Counted from the stretch's first letter, positions 8,509-18,143 are shown. The stretch: DNA of 64,000 nucleotides from Cryomorpha sp963836915 (GCA_963836915.1 CAWILH010000002.1:496001-560000); one strand, 5' to 3'. Made by a program: numbers and translations. The notes: generated by a model from the letters alone, not told the origin.

Positions 8509-10107
8509 TTAGACGGCGATTTCTCTTTTAAATTCGCTGGTGGTGTGAAAAGTAAGGTTGGGAAAGTTCTGTTGTTCCAGCTTGAGCATCCAGGCACTCG
8601 GTGAAAGAAAAACCCAATTATCATCCTTATCCTTAACCATATCCGTCTGTTTTATCCGTACGAACTCTTCGAGCTTTTCTTTATTATCACTCGTTATCCA
8701 GCAGGCCTTAAAATAATTTAAAGGCCGAAACACACATTTCGCGCCATATTCATGCTCAAGGCGGTATTGAATTACGTCAAACTGAAGTTCGCCGACAGTG
8801 CCGATTATCTTTTTATTTCCGAGCTCTTGCACATAAAGTTGGGCCACACCTTCATCAGTCAGCTGGCGTATGCCTTTCTCGAGCTGCTTGGTTTTCATAG
8901 GGTCTTTGTTTTCTACTTCCTTAAATATCTCTGGAGAGAAACTTGGGAGTCCTTGAAAATTCAATTTTTCACCTTCCGTGAGGGTATCGCCTATTTTGAA
9001 ATTTCCGGTATCGTAAAGCCCCACCACATCGCCGGGGAAGGCTTCTTCGATCATGTTTTTTTCGCTGGCCATAAAACTGGATGGATTGGCAAATTTCACT
9101 TTTTTATCCAACCTCACATGGTGGAAGAATTGATTCCGTTCAAACTTTCCAGAGCATACCCGCAAGAAGGCTATCCTATCGCGGTGCTTTGGGTCAAGAT
9201 TAGCGTGGATCTTAAAAACAAACCCTGTAAACTTCGCTTCCATCGGCTTCACTTCCCGGATGTCGGTCTTTCGCGCCAGCGGTATGGGAGCGATGTCGAT
9301 GAAGGTTTCGAGTAGTTCCTTCACGCCAAAATTATTCAGCGCGCTTCCAAAAAATACAGGAGCCAACTCGGCGTTGAGATAATTCTGACGCTCAAAGGCT
9401 CCATATACTTCTTGTATTATTTCTACTTCTTCTCTAAGCGTATTGGCCGCAGTTTTGGTAATGATCTCATCTAGCTCGGGATCTTTGAGATCTTTAATTT
9501 GGACACTATTAGTTTCCTTCTTGGTTTTATTGGCTTCAAAAAGCCTTAATGTTTTATCAAATAGATTATAAACTCCCTGAAAGGTAGGGCCTATACCGAT
9601 GGGCCAGCTCAGCGGTCGGGTTTTGATCTCCAGCTTAGATTCCAGTTCATCGAGCAGATCAAAAGGATCTTTTCCATCACGATCCATTTTATTTATGAAA
9701 ATAATCACAGGGGTTTTGCGCATCCTGCACACTTCCATGAGTTTCTCAGTTTGCTCTTCGACTCCTTTTACGCAGTCTATCACCAATATCACGCTATCTA
9801 CCGCTGTGAGAGTTCTGTAGGTATCTTCAGCAAAATCTTTGTGCCCCGGTGTATCCAGTATGTTTACCTGCATACCATCGTAATTAAACCCCATCACCGA
9901 TGTGGCGACCGAGATACCACGCTGGCGTTCTATCTCCATAAAGTCAGAAGTAGCCGTCTTCTTGATTTTATTTGACTTTACGGCTCCAGCTGTCTGAATG
10001 GCACCCCCATAAAGCAAGAATTTTTCCGTAAGGGTCGTTTTTCCAGCATCGGGATGGCTGATTATTGCAAATGTTTTTCTGGAGTCTATTGCTTCCTTAA
10101 GCTTCAT
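8509..10107 (-). CDS. prfC: Peptide chain release factor 3
   Basis: 532 residues from the ATG at 10107. A TTG at 10131 lies inside the promoter box, so the longer reading is unlikely. It is a translational GTPase that recycles RF1/RF2 after peptide release. The G1 loop SHPDAGKTT, switch region RGISVATSVM, G3 DTPGH and G4 NKMDRD are all present. FLLYGGAIQTAGAVK is the RF3-specific N-terminal signature. The length matches the family (about 530). It is divergent from the PQQ-type dehydrogenase, and both promoters lie in the roughly 90 bases between them. Confidence 0.97.
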   Translation of the reverse strand: MKLKEAIDSRKTFAIISHPDAGKTTLTEKFLLYGGAIQTAGAVKSNKIKKTATSDFMEIERQRGISVATSVMGFNYDGMQVNILDTPGHKDFAEDTYRTLTAVDSVILVIDCVKGVEEQTEKLMEVCRMRKTPVIIFINKMDRDGKDPFDLLDELESKLEIKTRPLSWPIGIGPTFQGVYNLFDKTLRLFEANKTKKETNSVQIKDLKDPELDEIITKTAANTLREEVEIIQEVYGAFERQNYLNAELAPVFFGSALNNFGVKELLETFIDIAPIPLARKTDIREVKPMEAKFTGFVFKIHANLDPKHRDRIAFLRVCSGKFERNQFFHHVRLDKKVKFANPSSFMASEKNMIEEAFPGDVVGLYDTGNFKIGDTLTEGEKLNFQGLPSFSPEIFKEVENKDPMKTKQLEKGIRQLTDEGVAQLYVQELGNKKIIGTVGELQFDVIQYRLEHEYGAKCVFRPLNYFKACWITSDNKEKLEEFVRIKQTDMVKDKDDNWVFLSPSAWMLKLEQQNFPNLTFHTTSEFKREIAV

Positions 10108-10128
10108 TAATGGCTCTTTTTCAATCTG

Positions 10129-10136
10129 CAAAACTA
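10129..10136 (-). promoter_or_regulatory. -7 box for prfC
   Basis: The minus strand reads TAGTTTTG, a perfect TAnnTTTG match, 21 bases before the prfC ATG. No clear -33 TTG is seen at the usual spacing. Confidence 0.45.
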
Positions 10137-10156
10137 CATAAAGTATAAATCTTCCT

Positions 10157-10164
10157 TACCTTTG
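10157..10164 (+). promoter_or_regulatory. -7 box for the PQQ-type dehydrogenase
   Basis: TACCTTTG matches TAnnTTTG perfectly and ends 32 bases before the ATG at 10197. No convincing -33 element is seen. Confidence 0.45.
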
Positions 10165-10196
10165 GGTTCTATTGTTCTCACAAAAATTAACGGTAT

Positions 10197-11828
10197 ATGA
10201 AAAGGATATTATTCGTGCTGATGTTGATGCCCGCAGCTCTTTTGGCTCAGCCAAGTATTGAGCTCGTAGATTTTTCTGAAGGCTTCAGTCGCCCCACTAA
10301 TTTGATAAATGCGGGTGATGACCGCTTATTTTTGACCTTACAGGAAGGTTATATCATAATAATGGATAGGGAAGGGGTGCTGGAGCCCGACACCTTTTTG
10401 AATATTGCTTCAAGGGTAGGCAATGCTTCAGCAGAAAAGGGCTTGCTCGGATTGGCTTTCGCCCCTGATTACTGCAGTTCGGGAAAGTTTTATGTGAACC
10501 ACACTTTCATTGACTCTACCAACAATGATCAGTTCAGTACAAAAATAGCGCGATACGCTGTAAATCCTGATGATCCCAATGACGCACTTGAAGATTCAGA
10601 AGAAGTACTGCTCACTTTTGCGCAGCCTTTTTCAAATCACAATGGTGGGCATATTGAGTTCGGTGCAGATGGATACCTATATATCTCCGTAGGTGATGGG
10701 GGTAGTGGTGGAGACCCCACCAATCAGGCTCAAAATTTAACGACGCTGCTGGGCAAAATACTGCGTATCGATGTGAGCGGCGATGCATACACCATCCCTG
10801 CCGACAATCCCTTCGCGAACATGTCTACTGCGCTTCCTGAAATTTGGGTTTACGGACTGCGCAATCCATGGAAATTCGCTTTTGATGAGCTTACCGACGA
10901 CCTTTATATGGGCGATGTCGGGCAGAACGAAATCGAAGAAGTTGACTTTCAGGCTGCTTCAAGCAATGGTGGTGAAAATTATGGATGGAGATGCCGCGAA
11001 GGGTCGGTGCCTTATAATACTTCCCAGTGTGGCGGAATTACCGGTTTGGTAAATCCGGTCTATGAATACGAACACTCAGAAGAACCCGGTGGATGCTCCA
11101 TCACTGGCGGCCGCGTTTATCGCGGTAAGTCGTTCCCCACCCTACACGGCCGCTATATATTTGGTGATTATTGCTCTGGCAATATTTGGTCGCTCAAGCA
11201 GGTCAACGGAGCTTGGCAGAATACTTTTGACCTCTCCGTGAGCCCGAATTTGATCGCTTTCGGAAAGGATGTCTGGGGCGAAATGTACGCCGTGATCAAT
11301 AATCCTGCATCGGTGAAAAGGATTAAAGTGGTGGGCGAAGAACGCATCGGTCATATTTATTATACAGACCTTACTACAATAGAGTCGAACCTGGAAGGCG
11401 CCAGTTACCAATGGTTTCAAGACGGAATTGAAATAGACGGTGAAAACGAGCAAAACCTGAGCCTTGAAGAAGACGGGATTTATACGGTAGAGATTACATC
11501 TGCAGAAGGTTGCACAGTGCTGAGCGATCCATTTGAAGTCATAGCCCTTTCGGCAAATGAATGGTCAAATGTGAAGCGTTTTGAGATTTATCCAAACCCC
11601 GCCCAGTCTGAATTTCGGGTAGACCTAGAGCTAGCGGCCGCCGAAATGATCAATGCTGAACTTCGACTTTTCGACCTGAGCGGCCGCGTGGTGAAAGAGC
11701 TTCGAAGGGTGATGGGAGACCAATCCTTTACCGTTGATGTTTCTGATCTTGCCAACGGAGTTTATTTTTTAAGCTTGCAGGCAGAAAATGGAGAAATCTT
11801 CGCAACTAAAAAATTGGTGTTGAACTAG
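10197..11828 (+). CDS. PQQ-type sugar dehydrogenase (GSDH/HHIP-like propeller) with T9SS type A tag
   Basis: 543 residues with a signal peptide (MKRILFVLMLMPAALLAQ). The body is a six-bladed glucose/sorbosone dehydrogenase propeller. Diagnostic segments are GLLGLAFAPDY, SNHNGGHIEFGADGYLYISVGDGG, YGLRNPWKFAFD, GDVGQNEIEEVD and GRYIFGDYCSGNIW. An Ig-like spacer follows. The C-terminus is a T9SS type A sorting domain, with FEIYPNPAQSEFRVDL and a terminal KKLVLN. It is therefore inferred to be a secreted or surface-anchored aldose dehydrogenase-like enzyme. Whether PQQ is bound cannot be told. It is a single-gene unit divergent from prfC. Confidence 0.92.
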   Translation: MKRILFVLMLMPAALLAQPSIELVDFSEGFSRPTNLINAGDDRLFLTLQEGYIIIMDREGVLEPDTFLNIASRVGNASAEKGLLGLAFAPDYCSSGKFYVNHTFIDSTNNDQFSTKIARYAVNPDDPNDALEDSEEVLLTFAQPFSNHNGGHIEFGADGYLYISVGDGGSGGDPTNQAQNLTTLLGKILRIDVSGDAYTIPADNPFANMSTALPEIWVYGLRNPWKFAFDELTDDLYMGDVGQNEIEEVDFQAASSNGGENYGWRCREGSVPYNTSQCGGITGLVNPVYEYEHSEEPGGCSITGGRVYRGKSFPTLHGRYIFGDYCSGNIWSLKQVNGAWQNTFDLSVSPNLIAFGKDVWGEMYAVINNPASVKRIKVVGEERIGHIYYTDLTTIESNLEGASYQWFQDGIEIDGENEQNLSLEEDGIYTVEITSAEGCTVLSDPFEVIALSANEWSNVKRFEIYPNPAQSEFRVDLELAAAEMINAELRLFDLSGRVVKELRRVMGDQSFTVDVSDLANGVYFLSLQAENGEIFATKKLVLN

Positions 11829-11842
11829 ATCGGTTCATTGCA

Positions 11843-11888
11843 GCAGAGAAGGGATGCAATTCTGAAAATACAAAGACATCCCTTCTGC
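11843..11888. repeat. Inverted repeat downstream of the dehydrogenase gene
   Basis: AAGGGATG (11849-11856) pairs with CATCCCTT (11877-11884). GCAG and CTGC extend the stem past a two-base bulge, and the loop is 20 bases. There is no following T tract, so this may be an RNA 3' end structure rather than an intrinsic terminator. The rest of the 308-base gap to 12137 holds only the next two entries. Confidence 0.4.
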
Positions 11889-11934
11889 ACACGAGCATCT
11901 GATCCATGTTTTTGGCGTCAGTATCGCATAAACG

Positions 11935-11955
11935 AAGCCAAAGGCGCGGCTTTTT
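11935..11955 (+). terminator. Weak terminator candidate after the dehydrogenase gene
   Basis: AAGCC (11935-11939) and GGCTT (11948-11952) form a short 5 bp stem with an 8-base loop, followed by a run of five T. The stem is short, hence low confidence. Confidence 0.3.
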
Positions 11956-12072
11956 ATCAATTGAATGTTTAAAACTGCTGGAGATTTCTTGAATTGGTCG
12001 GCAGACTTAACGCATTTTTGGATTGGATTTTCTAAAATTCCAGCAATAAATTGCCGTAAGCAAGATAAAATC

Positions 12073-12101
12073 TTTGATAAATCGCGGAAATCACTATTTT
12101 C
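12073..12101 (+). promoter_or_regulatory. Promoter candidate for the PKD adhesin and SprF-like pair
   Basis: TTTG (12073-12076), an 18-base spacer, then TATTTTC at 12095-12101 (one mismatch to TAnnTTTG). A TTG used as a start at 12074 would lie inside this promoter, which supports the ATG at 12137. Confidence 0.4.
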
Positions 12102-12136
12102 ACGGGCTTAACGAGCTGTTAAAATTAAAAATACGC

Positions 12137-15067
12137 ATGGTTCACACTCCTGTTGTCGACAGTATTACCACTCATCTGAAGGCATTCTCTTTTGCCACCA
12201 TCTTCTGCTTTATTTTCATCGGCGGGGCCAAAGGCCAGTTTTGGACAGAGACCTTTGGTGCTGATATGCTCCCCTGTGAAAGCCAGGCGAGCGACATAAC
12301 CACGGCAGTAACAGATAATGGTTTTTGGACGGTAGCCAACACTGGCGCTTCCGGATTCATATCCAACGCTTGGTTTATATCTTCGCAAGAACAAGGGGGT
12401 TTTGATCCTCTCGTTCAACCTTGCGGCGCCAGATGTAATCAAATGACCAACCCAGCCACCAATAGAACGCTGCATATTGGAGTGAACTCTTTTAATCCTT
12501 TCCCCGATGCGGGAGCAACTTATGTAAGCTTTGCATCTCCAGGTGCTTATGAAACAAATCTTCGTGCAGAAAGTCCAGAAATTGACTTCACGGGGAATTT
12601 TAATAATACCATCGCCTTCAATTATGCTGCCCAGAGCAATGCCAACGATTTTGCCACTTTGGTATATTTTGACGGAACGGCGTGGAACGATCTGGCCGTA
12701 CTTCCGGGAAATGGTATATGCGGCCCAGCATCAATCTCATGGACTGCTTTCAGCATGATGCTCCCTGCTGGTGCGAATAATCAGGCCGGCGTAAAGATTG
12801 GTTTTCGCTGGACGAATGATTCTGACGGAAACACGAGTACCGTATCCATAGCCGTGGATGATATCACCATCACAGCAGGGCCACCGCCGGCAGTGCCTAC
12901 CGCGATCATAGAAGTGGTAGATGGAAATGATACCTTTTGTGAAACGAACTGTACGTCTTTTTCGGCCGCTACCTCTACCTTTGATATGGACTTCTCCGAA
13001 GGTCTGGCATCTGCCGCATATCTCTGGACATTTGAAGGAGGTACACCTGCTACGAGTGATCAAGCCAATCCGCAGGTATGCTATGACACACCGGGCACGT
13101 ATGATGTTACACTTGTGGTGACCGACAATATCGGTTCGAGCATGCCAGCGGTTTCCACCAATCTGATCACCGTAGAAGACTGCGGACCAGACATCACCAT
13201 CTCTGCAAATCGGCAGGTGGCTTGCGCTAATGAGCAATGCGTTGACTTCACAGATCTCAGCGTTACCGATCATCCTGGCGGCATTACCGATTGGCTTTGG
13301 ACATTTACGAGTCCCACCATGGTACAGACTACTTCTACCCTTCAAAACCCGACCAATATCTGTCTCAATGAGATTGGTTCGTATGATGTCACTCTGGCCG
13401 CCACAGATGCTGACCTTACCGAAACAGAAACATTTCCCGCCTATATTCAGGTAATTGATTGCAGCGGTCCCGATATAGAATTCTCTGCCAATAGACTTGT
13501 ATTATGCCCTGGTGGGTGCATCGAGCTCACCGATATGTCGACCTCCAATGGATCCATCACTTCTTGGAACTGGTCGCTGCCAGGCGGTCAGGCAGTGGGA
13601 GAATCGGTGGCCGGTTCTTCTTCACAGCAGAATCCGACGGTATGTTATGCCACAGCAGGTTCGTACATGATCACACTCTCTGCTACCGACCAGGAAGGGC
13701 CTTCAGCGATTACCAAGACGATCACCATCACCGTAGATCCTTGCACTGGTCCGCCACAAGTGGGTATTGGCGCCAGCCAATATCAAATCTGCACGGGTGA
13801 TTGTATCGACTTTGTAGATCAATCGCTTGGACTTGTTGACGAGTATCTTTGGGTTTTTCAAGGTACTGCCAATATAAATCAGGCTACTTCTACCGAAAAG
13901 AATCCTTCTGTGATTTGCTACAGCCAGCCAGGTACCTATAATGTCACACTCACCGTAAGCAATTCAAATGGTCAGATAGATTCACAGACCTTTGTCGATA
14001 CCATCACGGTAAGCCAATGCGTGAACAAGCCAGTGCCAAGAATTGCATTTGAGCAGGACACGATCTGTGCCGGCGATTGTATTGATTTTATGGATGCCAG
14101 CACGGGTGTTGGTATATCGGCCTGGCAGTGGAATTTTGAAGGGGCTGTGGCTGGCAGTGGAACGTCTAATGTGAAGAACCCGCCGGGAGTATGTTATAAC
14201 CAAACCGGTTCTTTTGATGTGTCACTTCGCGTGAGCGGCTCGGCAGGAGATAGTACGCGCGTATTTCGGGATGCTGTGGTGGTGGTGAGCACTCCCGAGT
14301 GCAGACCAACCGTCGAAGTTAACGCACCCGATACGCTTTGCGCAGGAGCTTGCGCTGAGTTTGCCGCAGTATTCGAAAAGGCCGACAGTGTACGGTGGAC
14401 TTTTAATGGTGGTAATCCGGCCAGCTCTACTGCTCGAAATCCAGGTATTGTCTGTTATGAAGAAGAAGGTAATTACTTGGTTTTCGTTGAGGCATTTAAT
14501 CCTTCTGGGGCGGCTTCTCCCACGTTCATAAATCTCTTTGTAGGTGAAAGACCAGAGCTTAATGCCGGTCCAGACCGCAATATTAACGCGGGTGCCGTGA
14601 TAGAACTGAAAGCAACAGTTGGCGAAACAGAACCCTCCGGTGAATTTTTATGGCAGCCATTTGATTTGGTTGATGATTTTTCAGCTTCTACCGTCACTAC
14701 ATCTCCCAATGAGTCTACCACCTACGTGGTCTATTATTCCGAACCCGGCACCTGTACAGCGGTAGATTCGGTACACGTCAACGTAAGGTTTATAGCTGCA
14801 GTAGGCGTTCCTTCGGCCTTCTCTCCCAATGGTGATGGCCAAAATGACGAACTGCGGGTGCTCGGTCAAGGTATAGCCCGAATGGAGTTTAAAATTTTCA
14901 ATCGTTATGGGCAGTTGGTTTTTGAATCTACCAGACAAGAACGTGGCTGGGATGGACTGCATAATGGCAAAGAACTAGACCCTGGTACATTCGTGTATAC
15001 GCTCGAAGTGACATTTGCCGAAGGGCAGCGCGATGTGTATACCGGAAACGTAACCCTTATGAAGTAA
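12137..15067 (+). CDS. Six-PKD-domain surface protein with T9SS type B signal
   Basis: 976 residues from the ATG at 12137, with a hydrophobic export signal (FATIFCFIFIGGAKGQ). The N-terminal 200 residues form a jelly-roll-like domain (TYVSFASPG, FRWTNDSDGN). Six PKD-like domains follow. Each has a paired-Cys strand (such as CTGDCIDF or CAGDCIDF) and a later NPxVCY segment with a third Cys, then PGTYDVTL. The C-terminus carries the type B T9SS domain: VPSAFSPNGDGQNDELRVLG, FKIFNRYGQLVF and WDGLHNGKELDPGTFVYTLEV. It is inferred to be a surface adhesin. A PorP/SprF gene starts 4 bases downstream, the usual pairing for type B cargo. Confidence 0.92.
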   Translation: MVHTPVVDSITTHLKAFSFATIFCFIFIGGAKGQFWTETFGADMLPCESQASDITTAVTDNGFWTVANTGASGFISNAWFISSQEQGGFDPLVQPCGARCNQMTNPATNRTLHIGVNSFNPFPDAGATYVSFASPGAYETNLRAESPEIDFTGNFNNTIAFNYAAQSNANDFATLVYFDGTAWNDLAVLPGNGICGPASISWTAFSMMLPAGANNQAGVKIGFRWTNDSDGNTSTVSIAVDDITITAGPPPAVPTAIIEVVDGNDTFCETNCTSFSAATSTFDMDFSEGLASAAYLWTFEGGTPATSDQANPQVCYDTPGTYDVTLVVTDNIGSSMPAVSTNLITVEDCGPDITISANRQVACANEQCVDFTDLSVTDHPGGITDWLWTFTSPTMVQTTSTLQNPTNICLNEIGSYDVTLAATDADLTETETFPAYIQVIDCSGPDIEFSANRLVLCPGGCIELTDMSTSNGSITSWNWSLPGGQAVGESVAGSSSQQNPTVCYATAGSYMITLSATDQEGPSAITKTITITVDPCTGPPQVGIGASQYQICTGDCIDFVDQSLGLVDEYLWVFQGTANINQATSTEKNPSVICYSQPGTYNVTLTVSNSNGQIDSQTFVDTITVSQCVNKPVPRIAFEQDTICAGDCIDFMDASTGVGISAWQWNFEGAVAGSGTSNVKNPPGVCYNQTGSFDVSLRVSGSAGDSTRVFRDAVVVVSTPECRPTVEVNAPDTLCAGACAEFAAVFEKADSVRWTFNGGNPASSTARNPGIVCYEEEGNYLVFVEAFNPSGAASPTFINLFVGERPELNAGPDRNINAGAVIELKATVGETEPSGEFLWQPFDLVDDFSASTVTTSPNESTTYVVYYSEPGTCTAVDSVHVNVRFIAAVGVPSAFSPNGDGQNDELRVLGQGIARMEFKIFNRYGQLVFESTRQERGWDGLHNGKELDPGTFVYTLEVTFAEGQRDVYTGNVTLMK

Positions 15068-15071
15068 GCAT

Positions 15072-16133
15072 ATGAAGATTACAAAAGCATATTTCTTGAG
15101 CATTTCGATGATTGCGATCGGGACATCACTTATTGCACAGCAAGACTATCACTTCTCCCAGTTTTACGCGGCGCCGATTACCTATAACCCTGCCAATGCA
15201 GGGGCTTTCGAAAACGACGTTAGGGCATTGGTTAATTACCGCAGCCAATATGGTTCCATTTCCGATCCTTATAAGAGCTTTGGCTTCGCAGCCGACGCAC
15301 CAATCAAGATTTCAACCGATCCATATGACCGCAATTTTCTCGGTGTTGGATTGTCAGTGGTGAGCGATAATGCCGGTGTTGTGGACTATAATTCATTGAA
15401 CATATCAGGAAATGTGGCTTACGCCATAGACTTGGGTGGTACCGAGCAAAACCCACATTTCATTTCTGTCGGTCTGCAGGTGGGATTGATGCAGCGCTCT
15501 ATTCAGCTCGATCAGGCAAGCTGGGAAAACCAATGGACAGGTGTAGGCTTTAATCAATCCTTAGCCAGCGGCGAGCGGCTTTCAGGTACCTATAACGAGT
15601 CAAATATTGATCTAGGCGGCGGTGTCACTTGGTATAACGCGATAGATGACAATACCCGCATATTGCTGGGAGCAAGCGTTTTGCACGCCAATGCGCCCAA
15701 GATTGCCATACTGGGGAATAATGAAGCGCTGATGCGAAAATATACCGGTCATGCCAGTATGGCCATCACCCCACCAGGTGGGCAGGTCACTTATCTGCCC
15801 AATTTATTGATCATGTTCCAAGGGCAGAACCGAATCATTGACCTTGGTTCAGAAGTTGAATTTTCGTTTTGGGATCGCACACAATTCACCGATTTTCGAA
15901 ACAATCTCTCTTTGAATATCGGTGCGTATTATCGCTATAAGGACGCGATCTACTTTATCGGAAGGGTAAATTACTACGACTTCTCAGTTGGGGTGAGCTA
16001 TGATTTTACGGCTTCTCAGCTTTCTGAAAATAATAATGGCCAAGGTGGGGTAGAACTCGTACTCAGTTACCGAACCAGTTTTTCAGGGCCAGGCACCAAC
16101 CGACAGAAGCTCAGCAGGAGCAAGGGTCTTTAA
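15072..16133 (+). CDS. PorP/SprF family type IX secretion membrane protein
   Basis: 353 residues with a signal peptide ending in SLIAQ. The N-terminal signature is DYHFSQFYAAPITYNPANAG, followed by LVNYRSQYG; this is the PorP/SprF family (TIGR03519, PF11751). The remainder is outer-membrane beta-barrel-like with alternating aromatic strands. In Flavobacterium, SprF-like proteins are needed for attachment of the neighbouring type B cargo. The 4-base spacing after the PKD adhesin makes this protein its probable dedicated partner, a function inferred from context. It is convergent with the next gene. Confidence 0.93.
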   Translation: MKITKAYFLSISMIAIGTSLIAQQDYHFSQFYAAPITYNPANAGAFENDVRALVNYRSQYGSISDPYKSFGFAADAPIKISTDPYDRNFLGVGLSVVSDNAGVVDYNSLNISGNVAYAIDLGGTEQNPHFISVGLQVGLMQRSIQLDQASWENQWTGVGFNQSLASGERLSGTYNESNIDLGGGVTWYNAIDDNTRILLGASVLHANAPKIAILGNNEALMRKYTGHASMAITPPGGQVTYLPNLLIMFQGQNRIIDLGSEVEFSFWDRTQFTDFRNNLSLNIGAYYRYKDAIYFIGRVNYYDFSVGVSYDFTASQLSENNNGQGGVELVLSYRTSFSGPGTNRQKLSRSKGL

Positions 16134-16181
16134 ACTTCTTATTACGTTCTTGTACAAAGCCCGCTCCGTTTAGACCATGCT

Positions 16182-16697
16182 TTAAATTCGTTTCATCTGC
16201 GCTTGAATCATCTTGATCTGACCATCAAGCAATTTGTTTTTATCAAGCTTTTTAACTTCCGTAAGGAGATTTATGGCTTCGCGCTTTTTCCTGCGCATCA
16301 CCGCAATACCTGCCAGATTTAGCTTGGCCATAGCTTGATCTGTTTTCATGCGCAAACCAATTGAAAGCGCCCGCTTGAAAAATTTTTCTGCTTTCATGGC
16401 GCTCTGTGTCTGGGCATTGATCAAACCTATCAAGTAATAATAATAGGCCTGCTGCGACTTGATAAGATGCTCGGGATGCTTTATTTTCAATAATGTCCTT
16501 TCGGCTTTGTCAAACTTCCCGCGGCGTAAGTGAATAAAAGCAAGCAGAATAAGCTCATGCCTAAATAAGCTCAAAACCAAAATTCCGGTGATAAAGATGA
16601 ATAAAATCCCATTGCCAATATTGCCTAGATAGAACTGATAGACCATCCAAGCAAGTGACAGGGCGATGAGTATATATTTTATAATTTTGTTGAGCAT
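16182..16697 (-). CDS. Small membrane protein with TPR-like helices
   Basis: 171 residues. The N-terminus has two hydrophobic segments (about residues 5-22 and 28-48: YILIALSLAWMVYQFYLG, NGILFIFITGILVLSLF). A cytoplasmic helical region follows with TPR-like repeats (RRGKFDKAERTLLKI, KAEKFFKRALSIGL, RRKKREAINLL) and a basic C-terminus. I recognise a common Bacteroidota type annotated as DUF2892/TPR protein but no defined role. It stands alone between two plus-strand units. Confidence 0.7.
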   Translation of the reverse strand: MLNKIIKYILIALSLAWMVYQFYLGNIGNGILFIFITGILVLSLFRHELILLAFIHLRRGKFDKAERTLLKIKHPEHLIKSQQAYYYYLIGLINAQTQSAMKAEKFFKRALSIGLRMKTDQAMAKLNLAGIAVMRRKKREAINLLTEVKKLDKNKLLDGQIKMIQAQMKRI

Positions 16698-16842
16698 CCT
16701 GATTTTTTTTTGCGCGGCAAAGGTAAACTTATCGCCTACATATTAAACAACCTGCGAGCAAGGCCGATAAAGATTTTGAAAAAGGTGTGTAACAATCTTT
16801 GGTGTCAATCGTCTTCCCGAAAATCACTAAATCATAAATCCA

Positions 16843-17604
16843 ATGAAAAATTTCACACTTACTTTTTTCGCAATGCTGATAATGGCATTTGCGGCAAGCG
16901 CCCAGAATGATGCTATATCCCGCTATTTTCAAGAATACGAGATCCGTGAAAACATAAGTTCTATACAGCTCAGCGGAAAAGCTTTTGAAATGGCAGCGGG
17001 CGTAGATGTCGAAGGAGATGAAGCCGAAGAAATAAAATCTCTGCTGTCTCAGGTTACCAGTTTTAGAATGATCATGGATGATTCAGATCAATCGGCGGCA
17101 ACTACGGCAGTGGCCGCCCATAAACGGGTAGCCCCAAGTTTTGAAGATTTAATAACCGTTAAGGATCGAAATCACACAATCTATATCGCAATAGATGAAA
17201 ACGGTGGGATGGTGAGCGAGGTCTTGGCTATTATAGGTTCTGAATCTAAGTTCATTCTGGCCAGCATCAAGGGAAATATGAACTTGAAAGATGTGGGCGA
17301 GTTGACCAAGCAGTTTTCGAATGTCAGGAAAGACGTATTCCAAAATGCTACTATCAACCCTTCGAAAATTCTGGTTTTCCCCAGTCCAGCATCGAGCGAT
17401 TCTGAAATCAGCGTGCAGCTGCCCAAAGAGCTTGATGGCGCTACAGTACGGATATATTCCGAATCGGGAAGGGAAATTATGAATTATGTGGCGCAAGGCA
17501 GTGGAAAAAAAATAAATGCGGGTCGATTGGGCACGGGAGTTTTTATTCTCAAAGCACGCAAAGGAGATGCCGAAGCGACCCGAAAATTTTTGATTGAAAA
17601 ATAA
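16843..17604 (+). CDS. DUF4252 protein with T9SS type A sorting domain
   Basis: 253 residues with a signal peptide ending ASA-Q. The DUF4252 region (about 20-165) contains YFQEYEIRENISSIQLSGKA and later FILASIKGNMNLKDVGELTKQF, both characteristic of the family. The C-terminal 75 residues are a T9SS type A domain (ILVFPSPASS, VRIYSESGREI, GTGVFILKARKGD, terminal KFLIEK). It is the first gene of a seven-gene unit and lies 20 bases before the ECF sigma factor. A DUF4252 protein routed to the outside of the cell is unusual beside its two periplasmic or lipoprotein paralogues here. Function unknown. Confidence 0.85.
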   Translation: MKNFTLTFFAMLIMAFAASAQNDAISRYFQEYEIRENISSIQLSGKAFEMAAGVDVEGDEAEEIKSLLSQVTSFRMIMDDSDQSAATTAVAAHKRVAPSFEDLITVKDRNHTIYIAIDENGGMVSEVLAIIGSESKFILASIKGNMNLKDVGELTKQFSNVRKDVFQNATINPSKILVFPSPASSDSEISVQLPKELDGATVRIYSESGREIMNYVAQGSGKKINAGRLGTGVFILKARKGDAEATRKFLIEK

Positions 17605-17624
17605 TTGGTTGGGAACTTGTTTAA

Positions 17625-18143
17625 ATGAACGAGCAGGATTTCGAGAGAGAAGTACTTAAGAATAAAGACAAAATGTATCGTTTTGCCCTATCATTTTTAA
17701 AAAACACCACCGAAGCTCAAGACATTGTTCAGGAGATTTTCCTTAAACTTTGGCAGACCCGATTCGAAATTAGGGAAAAAAGGAATATTGAAGCGTGGAG
17801 CATGACGCTCGTGCGGAATAAGTGCATCGATCTTTTGAAAAGTACCGCTCGAAGCTCTAGGTCTAACCTTGACATCTCAAGCCTAGGAGCTGCTGTAAAT
17901 GAAAGTCCTTCGCCCTATCAGATTACAGTGCTTAGGGAAACGCTGAGCAGGGTAGACTGTATCTTAGATGAGCTCTCTGAAAAGCAGCGCAGCGCATTTA
18001 AGCTGAGAGATATCGAAGGTTTTTCTTATACCGAAATAGGCGATGTGTTAAATATGGATATCAATCAAGTGAAAGTGAACATATTTCGAGCGAGAAAAAC
18101 GATAAAATCAAAATTGGAAATGTTGGAAAGCCATGGACAGTAA
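17625..18143 (+). CDS. RNA polymerase ECF sigma-70 factor
   Basis: 172 residues. Region 2 is visible as FALSFLKNTTEAQDIVQEIFLKLWQTR with IEAWSMTLVRNKCIDLLK. Region 4 contains LSEKQRSAFKLRDIEGFSYTEIG and VKVNIFRARKTIKSKL. The length fits the family. Its 3' end overlaps the next gene by 11 bases, which implies translational coupling to its likely anti-sigma partner. It is inferred to drive its own operon, although the region before 16843 shows only an imperfect promoter. Confidence 0.95.
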   Translation: MNEQDFEREVLKNKDKMYRFALSFLKNTTEAQDIVQEIFLKLWQTRFEIREKRNIEAWSMTLVRNKCIDLLKSTARSSRSNLDISSLGAAVNESPSPYQITVLRETLSRVDCILDELSEKQRSAFKLRDIEGFSYTEIGDVLNMDINQVKVNIFRARKTIKSKLEMLESHGQ

